Source: Siphonodentalium dalli (Eukaryota > Mollusca > Scaphopoda > Gadilida > Siphonodentaliidae). Taken from it: a stretch of DNA of 64,000 nucleotides. Below the pieces are notes generated by a model. That model searched no databases and was not told where the DNA came from. It saw only the letters and a program-made list of their open reading frames with translations. A program made the position numbers and the translations under genes. The stretch covers positions 228,662,961-228,726,960 of the forward strand of contig CP136066.1 of the NCBI GenBank assembly GCA_032622095.1, written 5' to 3'. This document shows, piece after piece, positions 21,831 through 33,721 of this stretch; position 1 is the first letter of the stretch, and every line of letters begins with the position of its first letter.

Positions 21831-22686
21831 GTGAGTGGACGATACGTGTGAAGAGTTCAATTTCGCAGGCTGCGGTGGAAATGCCAACAGATTCGATTCG
21901 AAGGAAGGCTGTGACGGTGTGTGTGTAGGTAAGTTCTTACAAGGAAGGCTGAGAAAACAAAAAATGCCAATAAATTTGATGTGTGTAGGTGAGTGGACGA
22001 TACGTGTGAAGAGTTCAATTTCGCAGGCTGCGGTGGAAATGCCAACAGATTCGATTCGAAGGAAGGCTGTGACGGTGTGTGTGTAGGTAAGTTCTTACAA
22101 GGAAGGCTGAGAAAACAAAAAATGCCAATAAATTTGATGTGTGTAGGTGAGTGGACGATATGATACGTGTGAAGAGTTCAATTTTGCAGGCTGCGGTGGA
22201 AATGCCAACAGATTCGATTCGAAGGAAGGCTGTGACGGTGTGTGTGTAGGTAAGTTCTTACAAGGAAGGCTGAGAAAACAAAAAATGCCAATAAATTTGA
22301 TGTGTGTAGGTGAGTGGACGATACGATACGTGTGAAGAGTTCAATTTCGCAGGCTGCGGTGGAAATGCCAACAGATTCGATTCGAAGGAAGGCTGTGACG
22401 GTGTGTGTGTAGGTAAGTTCTTACAAGGAAGGCTGAGAAAACAAAAAATGCAAATAAATTTGATGTGTGTAGGTGAGTGGACGATACGATACGTGTGAAG
22501 AGTTCAATTTCACAGGCTGCGGTGGAAATGCCAACAGATTCGATTCGAAGGAAGGCTGTGATGGTGTGTGTGTAGGTAAGTTCTTACAAGGAAGGCTATA
22601 AAAGAAAAAATGACAACAGATTTGATGTGTGTAGGTGAATGGACGATACGTGTGAAAAGTTTGAGTTCGCAGGCTGCGGTGGAAAT
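21831..22686 (+). pseudogene. Six tandem copies of the 3' half of Kunitz exon 2
   Basis: GATACGTGTGAAGAG, marking the third-cysteine region, recurs at 21841, 21999, 22162, 22325, 22488 and 22645 after the parent at 21683, giving periods of 158, 158, 163, 163, 163 and 157 bp. Each unit holds the codons for the last four cysteines, the GTAAGT donor and about 60 bp of intron. No copy has the first two cysteines or a convincing pyrimidine-rich acceptor, and the periods are not multiples of three, so these are not usable Kunitz exons. The last copy is cut after GGCTGCGGTGGAAAT by a transposon. Confidence 0.9.
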
Positions 22687-25600
22687 CAGGGGCGTAGGAA
22701 CCGGGGGGTAAGGGGGATAAATACCCCCCCAAAAATTTCCAGAAAATGGTCAACACTTAAACTGTATTTCTTATTTATTCAACTTAATCAATCACATTCT
22801 CCGCCCACACAGTTTGACATAAAATATATAGTATACTCTATACCACTGGTTTGTGTTATCATACAAGTACAAACATTTAGGTTAATTATATCGGGTAATA
22901 AATTATAACTCCCCATATGGTGCTATCCACCGGCCTTTGCTCCTTATAAGCCTTCTTGTTAGTACTCTCTCAGAAATCATTGTGTTATCCCACAAACGGT
23001 ATCTAATTTGTCCAAAGCTCCAAAACTAAATCAACACCAAGATGAATTCAATATGAAATTATTTGAAGAGTAAATACGGAAACCAGACCATCGAAGGTAA
23101 GCTACTCTTCATCACAGCTAGTACTTTAGCACTGCTTAAATGTCGAATCTGCCTGTTTTATCGAGGCCATCTTTCACTTACATGCACTACTACTATGGAT
23201 TAGGCTGGGAAAGCTGAGAATGTGAATATATAATTATGTAAGTATAAACATATATGTCATGTTTTCGTGGAAGACTGCTCAATTTGTACACACACGCTTA
23301 TGAGTCAAAAATGATCTCCATACTATTTTGTACAACAGGTGAAAAACTAGAATACCATATTTTCCCTCAATTAGTGTGGTCGTGGTACGCAAAAAAAGGG
23401 GTTGACCCAGAAGAAATTGGTAAAGAAGCGATCTTGGTGTCATTCAACGCGGGAGAATCTCTGCTACAACATATCCAAAATCCGCTAAAATCCGCTTTGG
23501 GAAAAATCCAGGATCCAAGATGGCGTCCAACATGGCCGCCCTTAGATAAACAGACTATGACTGAGCCTAATTCGATTATATTGAGAACATATGTTGCCAT
23601 ATGTATACAAATGTAAACATTTTTGCGAAGGTAAAGTATTATGCCACCTGTCGACAGATAAAATGGAACCCCTCGCCCCAGATGGCCGCCAAAATGGCGG
23701 CCTAAACTAGAAAATTTGAAGTTTTTGCCTAATAGCTTAAAGATAACTTCCTGTTGTTTCATAATGGTTCATACTGGTGACTTTGTTTAGTCTTATTCAT
23801 GTTTATTGAGCATTGGAGCAATGAAAGATACCATAAATGGGGTCCCAGACTCATCTACGCCTTCAAAAATTCGATTTTACGGAACACACTATAAAATTCC
23901 ACAAAAATCGCAATTGGGATTCCAGTCATATATCAACAAGAAATGGACTGAACTGTACAATGTAAGTTGGGCATACCATTATCTATCAATACTCCAATTC
24001 AATGAAACCCAAATTGACACCTTGTCTCAAAATGGTTGCCAAAATGGCGGTCAAAAAAAGGAAAATGGCAGATATTTAGAATGGTCATTGGAGAGTTAGA
24101 CCCACTGGCAGAGGGAATTGGAAGAGAAGCAGTTTTGGTGTCATTAGACGCGGGGGAATCTCGTGTATAACATATCCAAAATCCGCTAAAATCCGCTTTG
24201 GGGAAAATTTAGAATTCAAGATGGCGTCGAACATGGTCGCCAATAATAATGAAAATAGCAAATAGGTAGTTATTCACGAAAACAACTCGACAAAACGCCA
24301 ATTCGGCACTTATACACATCAGATTGAAATCAATATGTTTCTATGGGTATGAGTAGCCAATCAGGATTCAAAATTCTAAGATGGTCTCAAAATGACCACC
24401 GAAAATTGTCAAAATTTAAGTTCTGCTCAGAGGTAAGCCGAAACAACATTTCGGATGTGAGCTAACGATGACAGACTCATTAAACATGTTGCCTATAATC
24501 TGCTACCACAATCATTTCAGCGCGTAAAGTTCCAACGAAGTAGTATCTACTGCAGGATCCAACACCATGTCCACTCATTACGAGGGACTATCTGGAAATT
24601 AAATTGCGCACGAATCGGGATTATTTGAAAACACAGTGCCAATATTTCTACTTATAACGACTATTCGGAACAGCAGATATATTGACATCGGTGCTCTAGT
24701 CCGGAATCATCAGGCTATAATGGTTTTCCCTGTGATGGCGAAGCAGGAAAGTGGAAATGACAGGAAGGAAGAGCGAATAATCTGGGGTTTACTTAATGGT
24801 GGGCAAGTTGGTTATTGGAGCTAGGTAGTTTCAAAGTAAAACTTTCTTCAATATCAAGAGGAAAAATGAAAATTCCGTCCGTACATTGTATAGACTTGAC
24901 ACTCCATGTGACGATTTTGTGTCATGCGACTGGGTATATATATGTGGATATAAACATTCTAGTAAATATATAGACGCACTGATATCTACTACACATTGAG
25001 TGAATTTGATCAACGGTATGTAGACAAAATGTGCGCCAAGGCTGGATCAGACCCGTAGGCATAAACATATCAACCATTTAGCTTGATGAACTTGTATTTC
25101 AAGATTGTCATTGGATAGAAATGCCACATGAACATGGCGATCAACAATATGTTTGTCAAAGAAATGTGAACAATGAACATGTTCTTTTCCGGATGCTAGA
25201 CAATCAAACTGCCACATAAGGCTTTCATCCATGTTGATCAGCACGACATGGTCAAATCAATGATATGAAAACTTACTCTAGACCTACACCCAACGTCATT
25301 TCTACTAACTTTTACTTTTGTACAGACGGTTTCGAGTTTTGAAAATCACGCTTGTCCAAGAAGACCTCCTCATACTTACCGAGTCGATGTGTAACAATGT
25401 ATGGCGATAGTGTCTGGGAAGAGATCAGAGTAAAACCACATGTCGAAATGGGGAATCCATGGGCTACATTTATTTCCAGCTAGTTCCAAAAATGTGCGTT
25501 CACAATCCGTTTAGCGGTAATTTATAGTCATTATGTTTTACTTTCGATGGAAACTGTCCAACTAAAGAGTTTTTTTATCAGTGTATCTCAACCTAGCTAT

Positions 25601-27998
25601 AAATCGGACAAGTTCCTGTTTTTGGTAACCTACTTATGAGGTTGAAGAATATGACTTTTCATACATAGTCCAGATTAAAACAATACTGTATTCAATAAGA
25701 AATGAATATGCACCTAACATCTTTTAAATTAAAGAAATCAAAGAGCAAATATCCTATTTATGACTTCTATTGTTGTCGAAGGGTCATATACTGGATGTCA
25801 CCTCGGATCATAATGTTTTCCAAAGCTTATTTTATCAGATATCCGATAGGGTATTCTGAAGTCATAATCGCTCTCTGCTTACTTATTCTGGATCAACCTC
25901 TCAACTATCGAGACCGTGTACCGTAAGTGAAACGAAATGATGACCGAGCCCGAATAGTTAACATTTCGTCGCATTAGTGCTATAATGTCGTAACCCATAT
26001 TTTAAACTTTCCGAGAAAATGAAGGTTGATGTTTTCAGACAACATTTCCCCTAATGCTGACAAAGCATGACGCATTGTTGTAATTTATCCCAATGAAAAC
26101 TGACATTAGCGGTCCATTGAACCACATTTTTTTTCTGTTTACTCCCTCGTTTTCTTTTTAAAAGTAATAACTTGTTTGGAGATACGACCTTTTGCGTACG
26201 CCAACGACGATTGTTTCCGTGCTACAATGAAGTTGTGCTAATGAATGCAGACTAACTAACATGGAGATACGACCATATAGCACACATTTTAGAATTTACA
26301 ATAACTAAACAGAAGTCATGTGGACATCCTGAACCATCCTATTAGATGCTGTTAGACATACGACCTTATAGCACGAATAATTGTAAGGATCGCTGTAGAT
26401 CAATTTGTGTCACTGGTTTGTGAGAATATTTGCCTTCCAATGCAAAAAACAGTTTGGCCATCATATTGGATTTTTTCTAACGATTCGAACGATATCTCAT
26501 TTCCCGCCAAAATGGAGGAGTTACGACATTATAGCGCTGATGCGACGAAATTTTTCCAACCCGCGGGAAGTCACCAAAAAGATTGAAAATAAATAGTTTT
26601 GATGTACTAGTCACACAGATTAGCCAACTATCAACTGCATCCACCACTCACAACTTCGATTATATGACAAGCTGGGCAGAGTCTACCATTTTCGTTTTTG
26701 AAGCCATATCAGATAAAATTTATTGTTTCCTTTGATCTATTTGAGATGGAATGTTCACAAATAAAAGAAACGCTCAATTATTTTGTAGACAAAATCTGTT
26801 CATCCTTAAATATCAAATGTGACCAGAGTCCCAAAGCCTTCATTAGAATTTATTAGTGAAGGACCGGAGTAAACTATGACCTAACGATTAGAAATGTCAT
26901 TGCTGGAATGATAAGTTGACACAACCATTGAAATGGTATACCCATTGTTTCCCAGTTTAGAGAGCAATAAGTGAGAAACAGAAGAGATAGAAAATAGTAT
27001 TTTTCACATCGGGTGGCCATTTTGGCAGCCATTTTGGGTACAGATTATTAAGTTTTCCCATAGAGCTAGCATATGGCATCATAGAGAGGTATACATTCGT
27101 ATTTATTCAGTCAATTTTATTCATCAACCACTACTTATAATGTATTGAATGACACTGTGAGCAATATCCGCCATTTTCCATACTTTGACCGCCATTTTGG
27201 CAGCCATTTTGAGACAAAGCGCCAATTTGGGTTTTATTGAATTGGATTATTCATAGATAATGGTATGTCCAACTTACATTGCACATTTATGTCCATTTCT
27301 TGTTGATATATGACTGGAATCCCAAGGGCGATTTTTGTGGAATTTTATACCGGGTTCTGTAAAATCGCATTTTTGAGGGTGTGGATGAGTCTGGGACCCC
27401 ATTTATGGTATATTTCATTGCTCCAATGCTGAATTAACACGAATAAGACTAACACAGTCGTCAGTCTCAACCATTATCAAACAACAGGAACTGATATTTA
27501 AGATATTAGGCAAAATTTTCGAATTTAGGCCGCCATCTGGGACGAGGGGTTCCATTTTTGCCATAAGCAGGTTGCATAATATTTTATCTTCGCAAAAATG
27601 TATACATTTGTATACATATGACAACATTTGTTCTCACTATAATCGATTTAATCTCAGTCAGAGTCTCTTTTGACTAACGCTGGCAGCCATGTTGGACGCC
27701 ATCTTGGAACCTGGATTTTGACAAAGCGGATTTTAGCGGATTTTGGATATGTTATACACGAGATTCTCCCGTGTCGAATGACACCAAAACCGCTTCTTTA
27801 CCAAATTATTCTGGGTCTAACCCTGTGTCGACCACACTAAATGGGTTATTTAACGTAATTGCTGTCACAGATGCAACGAAATGCGATCTGAGGGTTTTAA
27901 ATTCAGAAAAATTTCCTGGGATCGAATATGGCCCCTCATATTTGACTTTCCTACGCCCATACCCCCCCCCCCCAATAATTATAGCTTCCTACGCTCCT
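22687..27998. mobile_element. 5.3-kb non-autonomous hAT-like element with long inverted arms
   Basis: The left end CAGGGGCGTAGGAA and the right end TTCCTACGCTCCTTG are inverted copies. The flanks GTGGAAAT and GTGGATAT fit an 8-bp hAT duplication with one change and one base lost at the right junction. It splits a half-Kunitz copy. Long inverted arms (about 23330-24080 against 27000-27860) share GGTGTCATTC.ACGCGGGAGA, CCAAAATCCGCTAAAATCCG, AAGATGGCGTCCAACATGG and ATACCATAAATGGGGTCCCA. A further diverged piece lies at 24085-24250. No transposase was found; open frames in the arms are not conserved between arms. Confidence 0.8.
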
Positions 27999-28052
27999 TG
28001 TGGATATGCCAACAGATTTTATTTCAAGGAAGACTGTGATGGTGTGTGTGTA
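27999..28052 (+). pseudogene. Right part of the interrupted half-Kunitz copy
   Basis: After the transposon the Kunitz copy resumes, GGATATGCCAACAGATTTTA through GACTGTGATGGTGTGTGTGT, then GTACAT in place of GTAAGT. It reads YANRFYFKEDCDGVC in the Kunitz frame. Together with 22645-22686 it makes up the seventh unit of the array. Confidence 0.85.
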
Positions 28053-28818
28053 GGTACATTTTGTAAATGCAGAATATTCAAGGGTTACTGGAAATACCAC
28101 GAGATGTGAGGTTCAGCCCTAAATTGCCACGAAAATGCGAGAATGGGCGCATAGAAAAACTTGGCCGATTGACTCACCATTTACGGAAAAGAATAAGATG
28201 AATACCTTTAGATAGGAAATCCACTCAATATTCATATTCCGGGTGCCAAATTTTTATTTTCAAGATAGTTTGTAGTGTTTTTCAAATTGTTTTCGAACTT
28301 TTATTGATCAATCAAACTGTGGGATGGGACGTCTCTAGAGACGGCACTCGTAAAATTAATCTTTGGGATTTCCCCAAAATATGTTTCTATATTTGGGAAG
28401 GTCAATCACAGCGGAAATTGATCGGAATTCAATGAACATCATTTAAATAATGGATACGTGTGTTCAATATTGGAGAAAAATAGTTCAATACACAGTTATT
28501 ATTCTGAAGATTCAGAATATTTCTTCAGTTTTTATGAAGAAAAACATTTTTCCAAGAAAATTTAAGTTTAAAAGCAACATTTTCGTTATTTTCCGGTATT
28601 CGCCGGTTACATATGACGTTACATTGTCTGAACTCTCTACCTAAACCACTATCCTGCATGCAGGCAATGGATACACCTATCAATCGTTACATAGAAACTT
28701 CATTTTCATTACTTTCTTAGGTCAATCATTTGAAATCAACAAGGCAGGCATCTTGGCGGCCGGAAACTAATTCGCTCACAAAAGTGATGACACCGATTAT
28801 GTTTATTGATGTACAACC
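28053..28818. other. Unassigned intron sequence
   Basis: No exon with paired splice sites, no domain and no clear terminal repeats. AT-rich. Confidence 0.4.
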
Positions 28819-29183
28819 TTAGCCCTTCCATGACTGCATGGAGCTTCCTGTAGGGAGCCCCATACAGGTGGCAGCTTGTATTGCTGATTGTCGTCTGCTC
28901 ATGTCTATGAGGGGCTCCATAAGGGTAACTTAACCCTTCCATGACTGGAGCTTCCTGAAATTATGCAAAAACCCTGTTCCAATGAATTCTCTTATATATC
29001 TGACTCTCCCATAGAGAGCCTCGCATATATAAGAGGATACATTGGCCTAACAATATACCTTGACCTTGTAAACAAGTGCATTCTCTAATATATGTGATGC
29101 TCCCTATGGGGGACTCGCATTTATATAAGAGAATGCACTGGCACAGAATCTTTAATGCTATATTAGTGCAGCTCATGAAAGGG
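28819..29183. mobile_element. TTAA-type MITE with one leading ~107-bp unit
   Basis: A unit of the 773-1288 kind (28819-28928) is followed by a TTAA-flanked (28929-28932, 29184-29187) MITE starting CCCTTCCATGACTGGAGCTT and ending GCAGCTCATGAAAGGG, with two hairpins. It ends 64 bp before the next Kunitz exon. Confidence 0.8.
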
Positions 29184-29251
29184 TTAATAGGTAATTTAGC
29201 GACAACCAATTGTTTCGATGAATTGACATCTTATGATAAAATCGTTTACAG

Positions 29252-29419
29252 ATATATGCAGCATGGGCGCATCTCCAGGCCCGTGTCGTGGTTACGCACA
29301 CAGCTGGTACTATAATAAGGAGCACAGTCGATGTGAACAGTTCGTGTACGGAGGATGTGGCGGCAATCGTAATAGATTCAATACCCAAGAACAATGTGAA
29401 CACAAGTGTGCTGAGACAT
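29252..29419 (+). CDS. Papilin-like gene, Kunitz domain exon 3
   Basis: A 168-bp, phase 1-1 exon between ATCGTTTACAG and GTGAGT. It encodes a textbook Kunitz domain: C-x8-C-x15-C-x7-C-x12-C-x3-C from ICSMG to HKC, loop GPCRG with arginine at P1, then WYYNKEHSRCEQFVYGGC and GNRNRF. It is the most canonical of the set and the likeliest to be a working serine-protease inhibitor. The end of the exon is partly duplicated just downstream. Confidence 0.95.
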
Positions 29420-29448
29420 GTGAGTCAATATTAATAAATCCCCTCCCC

Positions 29449-29495
29449 GATTCAATACACAGGAACAATTTGAATACAAGTGTGCCAAGTCATGT
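29449..29495 (+). pseudogene. Degenerate duplicate of the end of Kunitz exon 3
   Basis: GATTCAATACACAGGAACAA and ACAAGTGTGCCAAGTCATGT repeat the exon sequence from 29375 with a 74-bp offset. The fifth cysteine codon TGT has become TTT, and the GTGAGT donor has become GTTTTT. It cannot be spliced as an exon. Confidence 0.85.
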
Positions 29496-29864
29496 TTTTT
29501 CAGTTAAATGGATTCTAGGAAGGTGGTTTCCTCATGTCTCATATTTTCTGTAGATTTAATACTAAATTTATTGTCATTATTTCTGAAATTAATGAAAATG
29601 TCATTTTATTTCCACAAATGTTTCCACAAATTACCGAAAACCTCATGATTTTATTTTTCAAAAAATTTTCCACAAATTACAGAAAACATCGCATATAAAA
29701 ATTTGAGAAAGTTTCATAAATAATGGAACTGTTACTTCTGTGAAAATCATGACATTTGACTTTACTTTCACATCGAATCATGATCTGTACATTTAACTTT
29801 ACTTTCAGCGGGACATGAAGGAGGAGAGGTGGAAGTGGAAGAGAGAAGTATTTATTTTCCTTTA

Positions 29865-30119
29865 GGCCAAAAAAAAAAAGGTTATATATTGTTAGGTAAT
29901 CCCAGTCATACTCTGGTAGTACAATGTCATTTTTATATAAGATTAAATGAGTTTATATGCATAACAGTTCCCTCTACTTTTTCTGGTTATTACTAGAGAG
30001 AGGAACGTATCTTTGTCCATGCTTACTATGTGCAGACAAAATTAAAAATAAAACCATCCCTCCCTCATTGATTTGAAAAAAAAATTGCCCGAGAACCAAA
30101 ACTCTTTTTTGTTTTGGCC
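29865..30119. mobile_element. Harbinger-type MITE, short form
   Basis: Starts GGCCAAAAAAA and ends TTTTGGCC, flanked by TTA (29862-29864, 30120-30122). It contains GTAATCCCAGTCAT, GATTAAATGAGTTTATATGC and CCCGAGAACCAAAACTC, all of which occur in the 2.57-kb copy at 53973-56542. Confidence 0.8.
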
Positions 30120-30203
30120 TTAGACTTTTAATAATTCGTGTAGAATTTATTGTTTTCCTTTATTTCTATAGATGTACTCATAGCTATATTCAGTGTTTTT
30201 TAA

Positions 30204-30518
30204 CCCTTCCATGACTGGAGCTTCCTGAAATTTTGCGAAAAGCCTGTGCATTTTCTTTATGAGAGCCTCGCATATAGAAGAAAATACATTGGCCAAATAA
30301 TATTTATATTGACCTTGTAAGCCAGTGCATTATTTTCCCTATGGGTGACTCGCATATATAAGAAAGTACATTGGCCAAATAATATTTATCTTGACTTTGT
30401 AAGCCAATGCATTCTCTTCTATATGCGAGGTTGGCTATGGGAGACTCGCATCTCTATGAAAATGCACTGGTACAGGATCTTTAATGCTGCACCAGCGCAG
30501 CTCCTGTCATGAAAGGTT
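30204..30518. mobile_element. TTAA-type MITE, CCCTTYCATGAC family
   Basis: TTAA at 30200-30203, then CCCTTCCATGACTGGAGCTT; right end GCAGCTCCTGTCATGAAAGG. Three hairpin-word copies and the ATATTTATCTTGAC spacer are visible. Confidence 0.8.
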
Positions 30519-30624
30519 TAAAAGCCAATACTAATCTTATCAGATTTACGTCTCTAGAAAATTCCAATTCAGATCCCATTTGTAGGATGATGCAGTAAAT
30601 TGTTTCTGAATATTTTTTTACCAT

Positions 30625-31027
30625 GTGCCAATGCATTCTCTTATATATGCGAGTCGACGATAGGTCGCCTCGCATATATAAGAGAATGCATTGGCCTAAC
30701 AATTTTTTTACAATTCTAATAATTTGTTCTTGTATTCTTTAACAATTTCATAATTTCACCCATACAGAGCCCCGAGACAAACATGAGCAGACGACACTCT
30801 TCTATATGCTTCTATATATGTGTGGGGCTCCCTGCAGGGTAATGGATGTTTTTTATTTTATGTCCTAAAAATTGTAAGAAACATTTATTTAAAAAACATG
30901 ATAAAAAATTGTTAGGCCAATGGATTCTCTTATATATGCGAGGCGACCTATGGTCAACTCGCATATATAAGATAATGCATTGGCACAGGGTAAAAATAAT
31001 CCTGACTTACGACTGGATTTGATATGG
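30625..31027. mobile_element. Composite of hairpin modules ending in a GTCACA terminus
   Basis: It has the same layout as the TGTGACCCGCC element at 52996-53387: hairpin, AT-rich spacer, the GAGCAGACGACACTC element (30757-30842), hairpin, then GACTTACGACTGGATTTGAT and GGCGGGTCACA. The left terminus is missing or unrecognised. Confidence 0.65.
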
Positions 31028-31162
31028 CGGGTCACATATGATAGCATATACCATACATTCAATTCATTCTGATGTTGTAGATGTTTATGAGAATCGCAGT
31101 ATTCAGTTTTAGTTATAAAAACAACAATAATCAGTAATAAAGCTCAAAGATAATGTCTCCTA

Positions 31163-31712
31163 CAGTAATAAGTAATCGACTCCTTAACCCTTTACCCAAC
31201 AAACTGGCCAAAACCGGCCAAATAAAGCTTCAACAGCCTAAAATATCTTCGGTCTGTCTCAATAGAACCATACAAATATGGATATCATTGGAACCGGCTC
31301 ATCGTATATATAAGAGAATGCATTGGCCTAAAAAAAATCTTTTTTAACATTTTTTCTTACATTCTTTATCAATTTTTTAATTTTTTCTTACATTTTTTAA
31401 CATTTTTTATAATATTTTTCTACATTCTTTGACAATTTTATCATTTTTAATATGTGTTAAGCCAATGCATTCTCTTATATATGCGAGGCGACCTATGGTC
31501 GACTCGCATATATAAGAGAATGCATTGGCACAGGGCCCTTCAGTTGGGTAAAGGGTTAAACACAGCAGAATTATGGGTAACTTTTCAGGATTTAGTCGGA
31601 AATATGGCTTGTTGCCATTCATCGGAAAGCTCTCGCCAAGAGCTTTCCGATGAATGGCAACAAGCCATAATTCTGCTGTGTTTAAGGAGTCGATTACTTA
31701 GGGCCATTACTG
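31163..31712. mobile_element. TA-flanked MITE with a TTAA MITE nested in it
   Basis: The outer palindrome runs from CAGTAATAAGTAATCGACTC to GATTACTTAGGGCCATTACTG with TA on both sides. At its internal TTAA (CTCCTTAAC in intact copies) a CCCTTTACCCAAC-family element was inserted. Confidence 0.85.
31188..31555. mobile_element. TTAA-flanked MITE, CCCTTTACCCAAC family, copy 4
   Basis: Ends CCCTTTACCCAACA and TTGGGTAAAGGG, TTAA at 31184-31187 and 31556-31559. One hairpin is truncated. Because the surrounding element has many intact relatives, this copy gives a clean picture of insertion at TTAA. Confidence 0.88.
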
Positions 31713-31903
31713 TAGGTTGGGATGAGTTATTATTTTTGCATTCGAACGAACGAATATTTTATTATAGTGACATGTGTGTATAGTGTATACAAAACATCAC
31801 ATACAGGTGATAACAATGTCGAGTTACAAAATAACAACACACCCGGCCAATAAGGCCTATAAGTCACTTTAAACAAAATAATAAAGAAAATTGTTGTGCA
31901 CAT

Positions 31904-32265
31904 TCATGGGATAGAAAAGGTTTTGCAAAGAATATCTTGTCTTTTTTGAAATTTAGCTACTTGAAGAGGATACCGATTCATTAGCCGAGTAAGCAAGACG
32001 ACATCACTAAATTGTGTCTGTCCATGTTCAATCGCGATATATGACATCAGTTTTGATCGCAAGTGTTTATATGCTCGACAGTTAAGGAGAAAATGTGTCT
32101 CGTCTTCAACTTGACTACAATCACACAGAGAACAATATCTCTTGTCGGAATCTTCCTTATTATACCTCCCAGTCTCAATATTCAAGGAGAGAACACCGTA
32201 TCGAAATTGTGCCATAATCGATCTTTCAGCTTTACTGATGTTAAGAGTTACATATCTTTCTAATT
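31904..32265 (-). pseudogene. LINE reverse-transcriptase C-terminal remnant
   Basis: Minus-strand frame with SKAERSIMAQFRYGVL, ETGRY, then YCSLCDC..VEDETHFLLNC and HLRSKL. This C-x2-C ... H-x4-C arrangement after a short basic stretch is common at the end of non-LTR retrotransposon ORF2 proteins of invertebrates. The frame is open only for about 120 codons; upstream it meets a stop and no catalytic RT motif is present. A 5'-truncated, dead copy is inferred; the clade cannot be assigned by eye. Confidence 0.7.
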
Positions 32266-32331
32266 CGTATTAATATATAAGTTCTCAATTTAGGTAATTT
32301 TTTTGTATCTGCATTCATTTGGACCTTTAAC

Positions 32332-32750
32332 CAAGCCTGCAAATAGCGTGTCTGTCATTTACAGAATGAGGTCGCCAGAGGGTGAATTTAGTGACGCTAT
32401 CCTACATAGTGGGCCAGAATCACCAAATTTACCCTCTGGAGACCTCATTCTGCTTTGGTCTCATCTTCTGGGAAGTTTGTATAGTCTCAAATTAACATAG
32501 TTTTAGTTATGTTATCCCTTCAGGAAGATTCTATATCCCCTTATTTGCAGAAGATAAAATGCATAATCGAGGTGCCCAATAGGTGAACAACACCAAACTT
32601 CAACTGGGGAACTTCAATCGGACCCTAGGTCTACCATAACAGTTGAGGCCTAAGCAGAATGAGGTCCCCAGAGGGTATGGGATAGCATCACTAAATTAAC
32701 CCTCTGGGGACCTCATTCTGAAAATGACAGATGCGCTATTTGCAGTCTGG
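32332..32750. mobile_element. hAT-type MITE, full form, perfect 8-bp duplication
   Basis: Ends CAAGCCTGCAAATAGCG and CGCTATTTGCAGTCTGG, flanked by CCTTTAAC (32324-32331 and 32751-32758). It holds two GCAGAATGAGGTCC palindromes separated by about 190 bp containing CTTCTGGGAAGTTT and AGAAGATAAAATGCATAATC. This copy defines the family. Confidence 0.9.
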
Positions 32751-33050
32751 CCTTTAACTCTATTAACCCTTTCAGTGCCAAATCCGATTTTTGTATCAAC
32801 CCATATTTCCTTGATCATTTTTTTTCCTTGTACTCTCCGGTGTAATAGAGCATAAAACTTTTCTGTAGGTAAATTTTATCTTGTAGATTTATAAGTTCAT
32901 GTTCCGCAGATGCACACTTTTGTAAATGTTATCATTAGGTAGATTTATACCATTTGTATAGATGTAACCAGTGTATATATTCTTCATTAGGTAGATCTAT
33001 AACATTTATATAGATGTAACCAGTGTATAACATTTGTGTATTGAGAGGTA

Positions 33051-33262
33051 CAGTAATGCCCTAAATAATCGACTCCTTAACAACAGCAGAATTATGGGTA
33101 ATTTTTCAGGATTTAGTCGGAAATATGGCTTGTTGCCATTCATCGGAAAGCTCTCATTGAGAGCTTTCCGATGAATAGCAAAAGCCATATTTCCAACTAA
33201 ATCCTGAAAAATTACCCATAATTCTGCTGTGTTTATAGAGTCGATTATTTAGGGCATTACTG
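33051..33262. mobile_element. TA-flanked MITE, near-complete 212-bp palindrome
   Basis: CAGTAATGCCCTAAATAATC at the left, complement at the right, TA at 33049-33050 and 33263-33264. Best preserved member of the family. Confidence 0.88.
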
Positions 33263-33340
33263 TATATAGTATGTATTATGCAATAGTCAATTTCCCCATT
33301 CTCAGGCCAAAATAATTTGAAAAGCATGTGAGCGCGCAGT

Positions 33341-33721
33341 CTTTAAAGTGATGTGAAACACTCCGGTAGAGTGATCAAATTGTAATTGAGAATAATCTTG
33401 CTCAAAGTAGTTATTTGTTACGAATATTAATCCAAATTAACGATACACGCCGTCATTCTTATATATTAATTAAATGCAATGACTCTCGATGACGAAAATC
33501 AATTGTGTTAGATTATCGCCGATAGTTGCGTCCCGAATCGAGATGTAAATATTTACAATTGGGAGTGGTTCAGACGATGTTTTCTATGGAGTGCAATGGT
33601 CGATTTCTTTGAAATTTTCGGCGATGTTAGTAGAATGCTACATTCCCCCAGGTTGGCATAGCGCCTGAGTACTAACTTATCAATTTCACGTACCGAACAA
33701 GTTCATAATATGTCTTTAACC
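33341..33721 (-). repeat. Inverted relative of the 2.25-2.63-kb repeat
   Basis: Reads as the reverse complement of 2251-2630 (AGTGATGTGAAACACTCCGG, TGTAAATATTTACA, TAGAATGCTACATTCCCCCA). The two copies are about 31 kb apart. Confidence 0.75.

Noticed and set aside
21593-21928. Single 111-residue ORF running from Kunitz exon 2 into its downstream copy
   Set aside because: It reads through the GTAAGT donor and intron into a half-Kunitz copy in a shifted frame; the conserved domain and phase support splicing at 21770.
23254-24099. ORFs of about 100-120 residues in the 5.3-kb hAT-like element
   Set aside because: They fall in the long inverted arms, and the frames are not maintained in the opposite arm or in the partial repeat at 24.1 kb.
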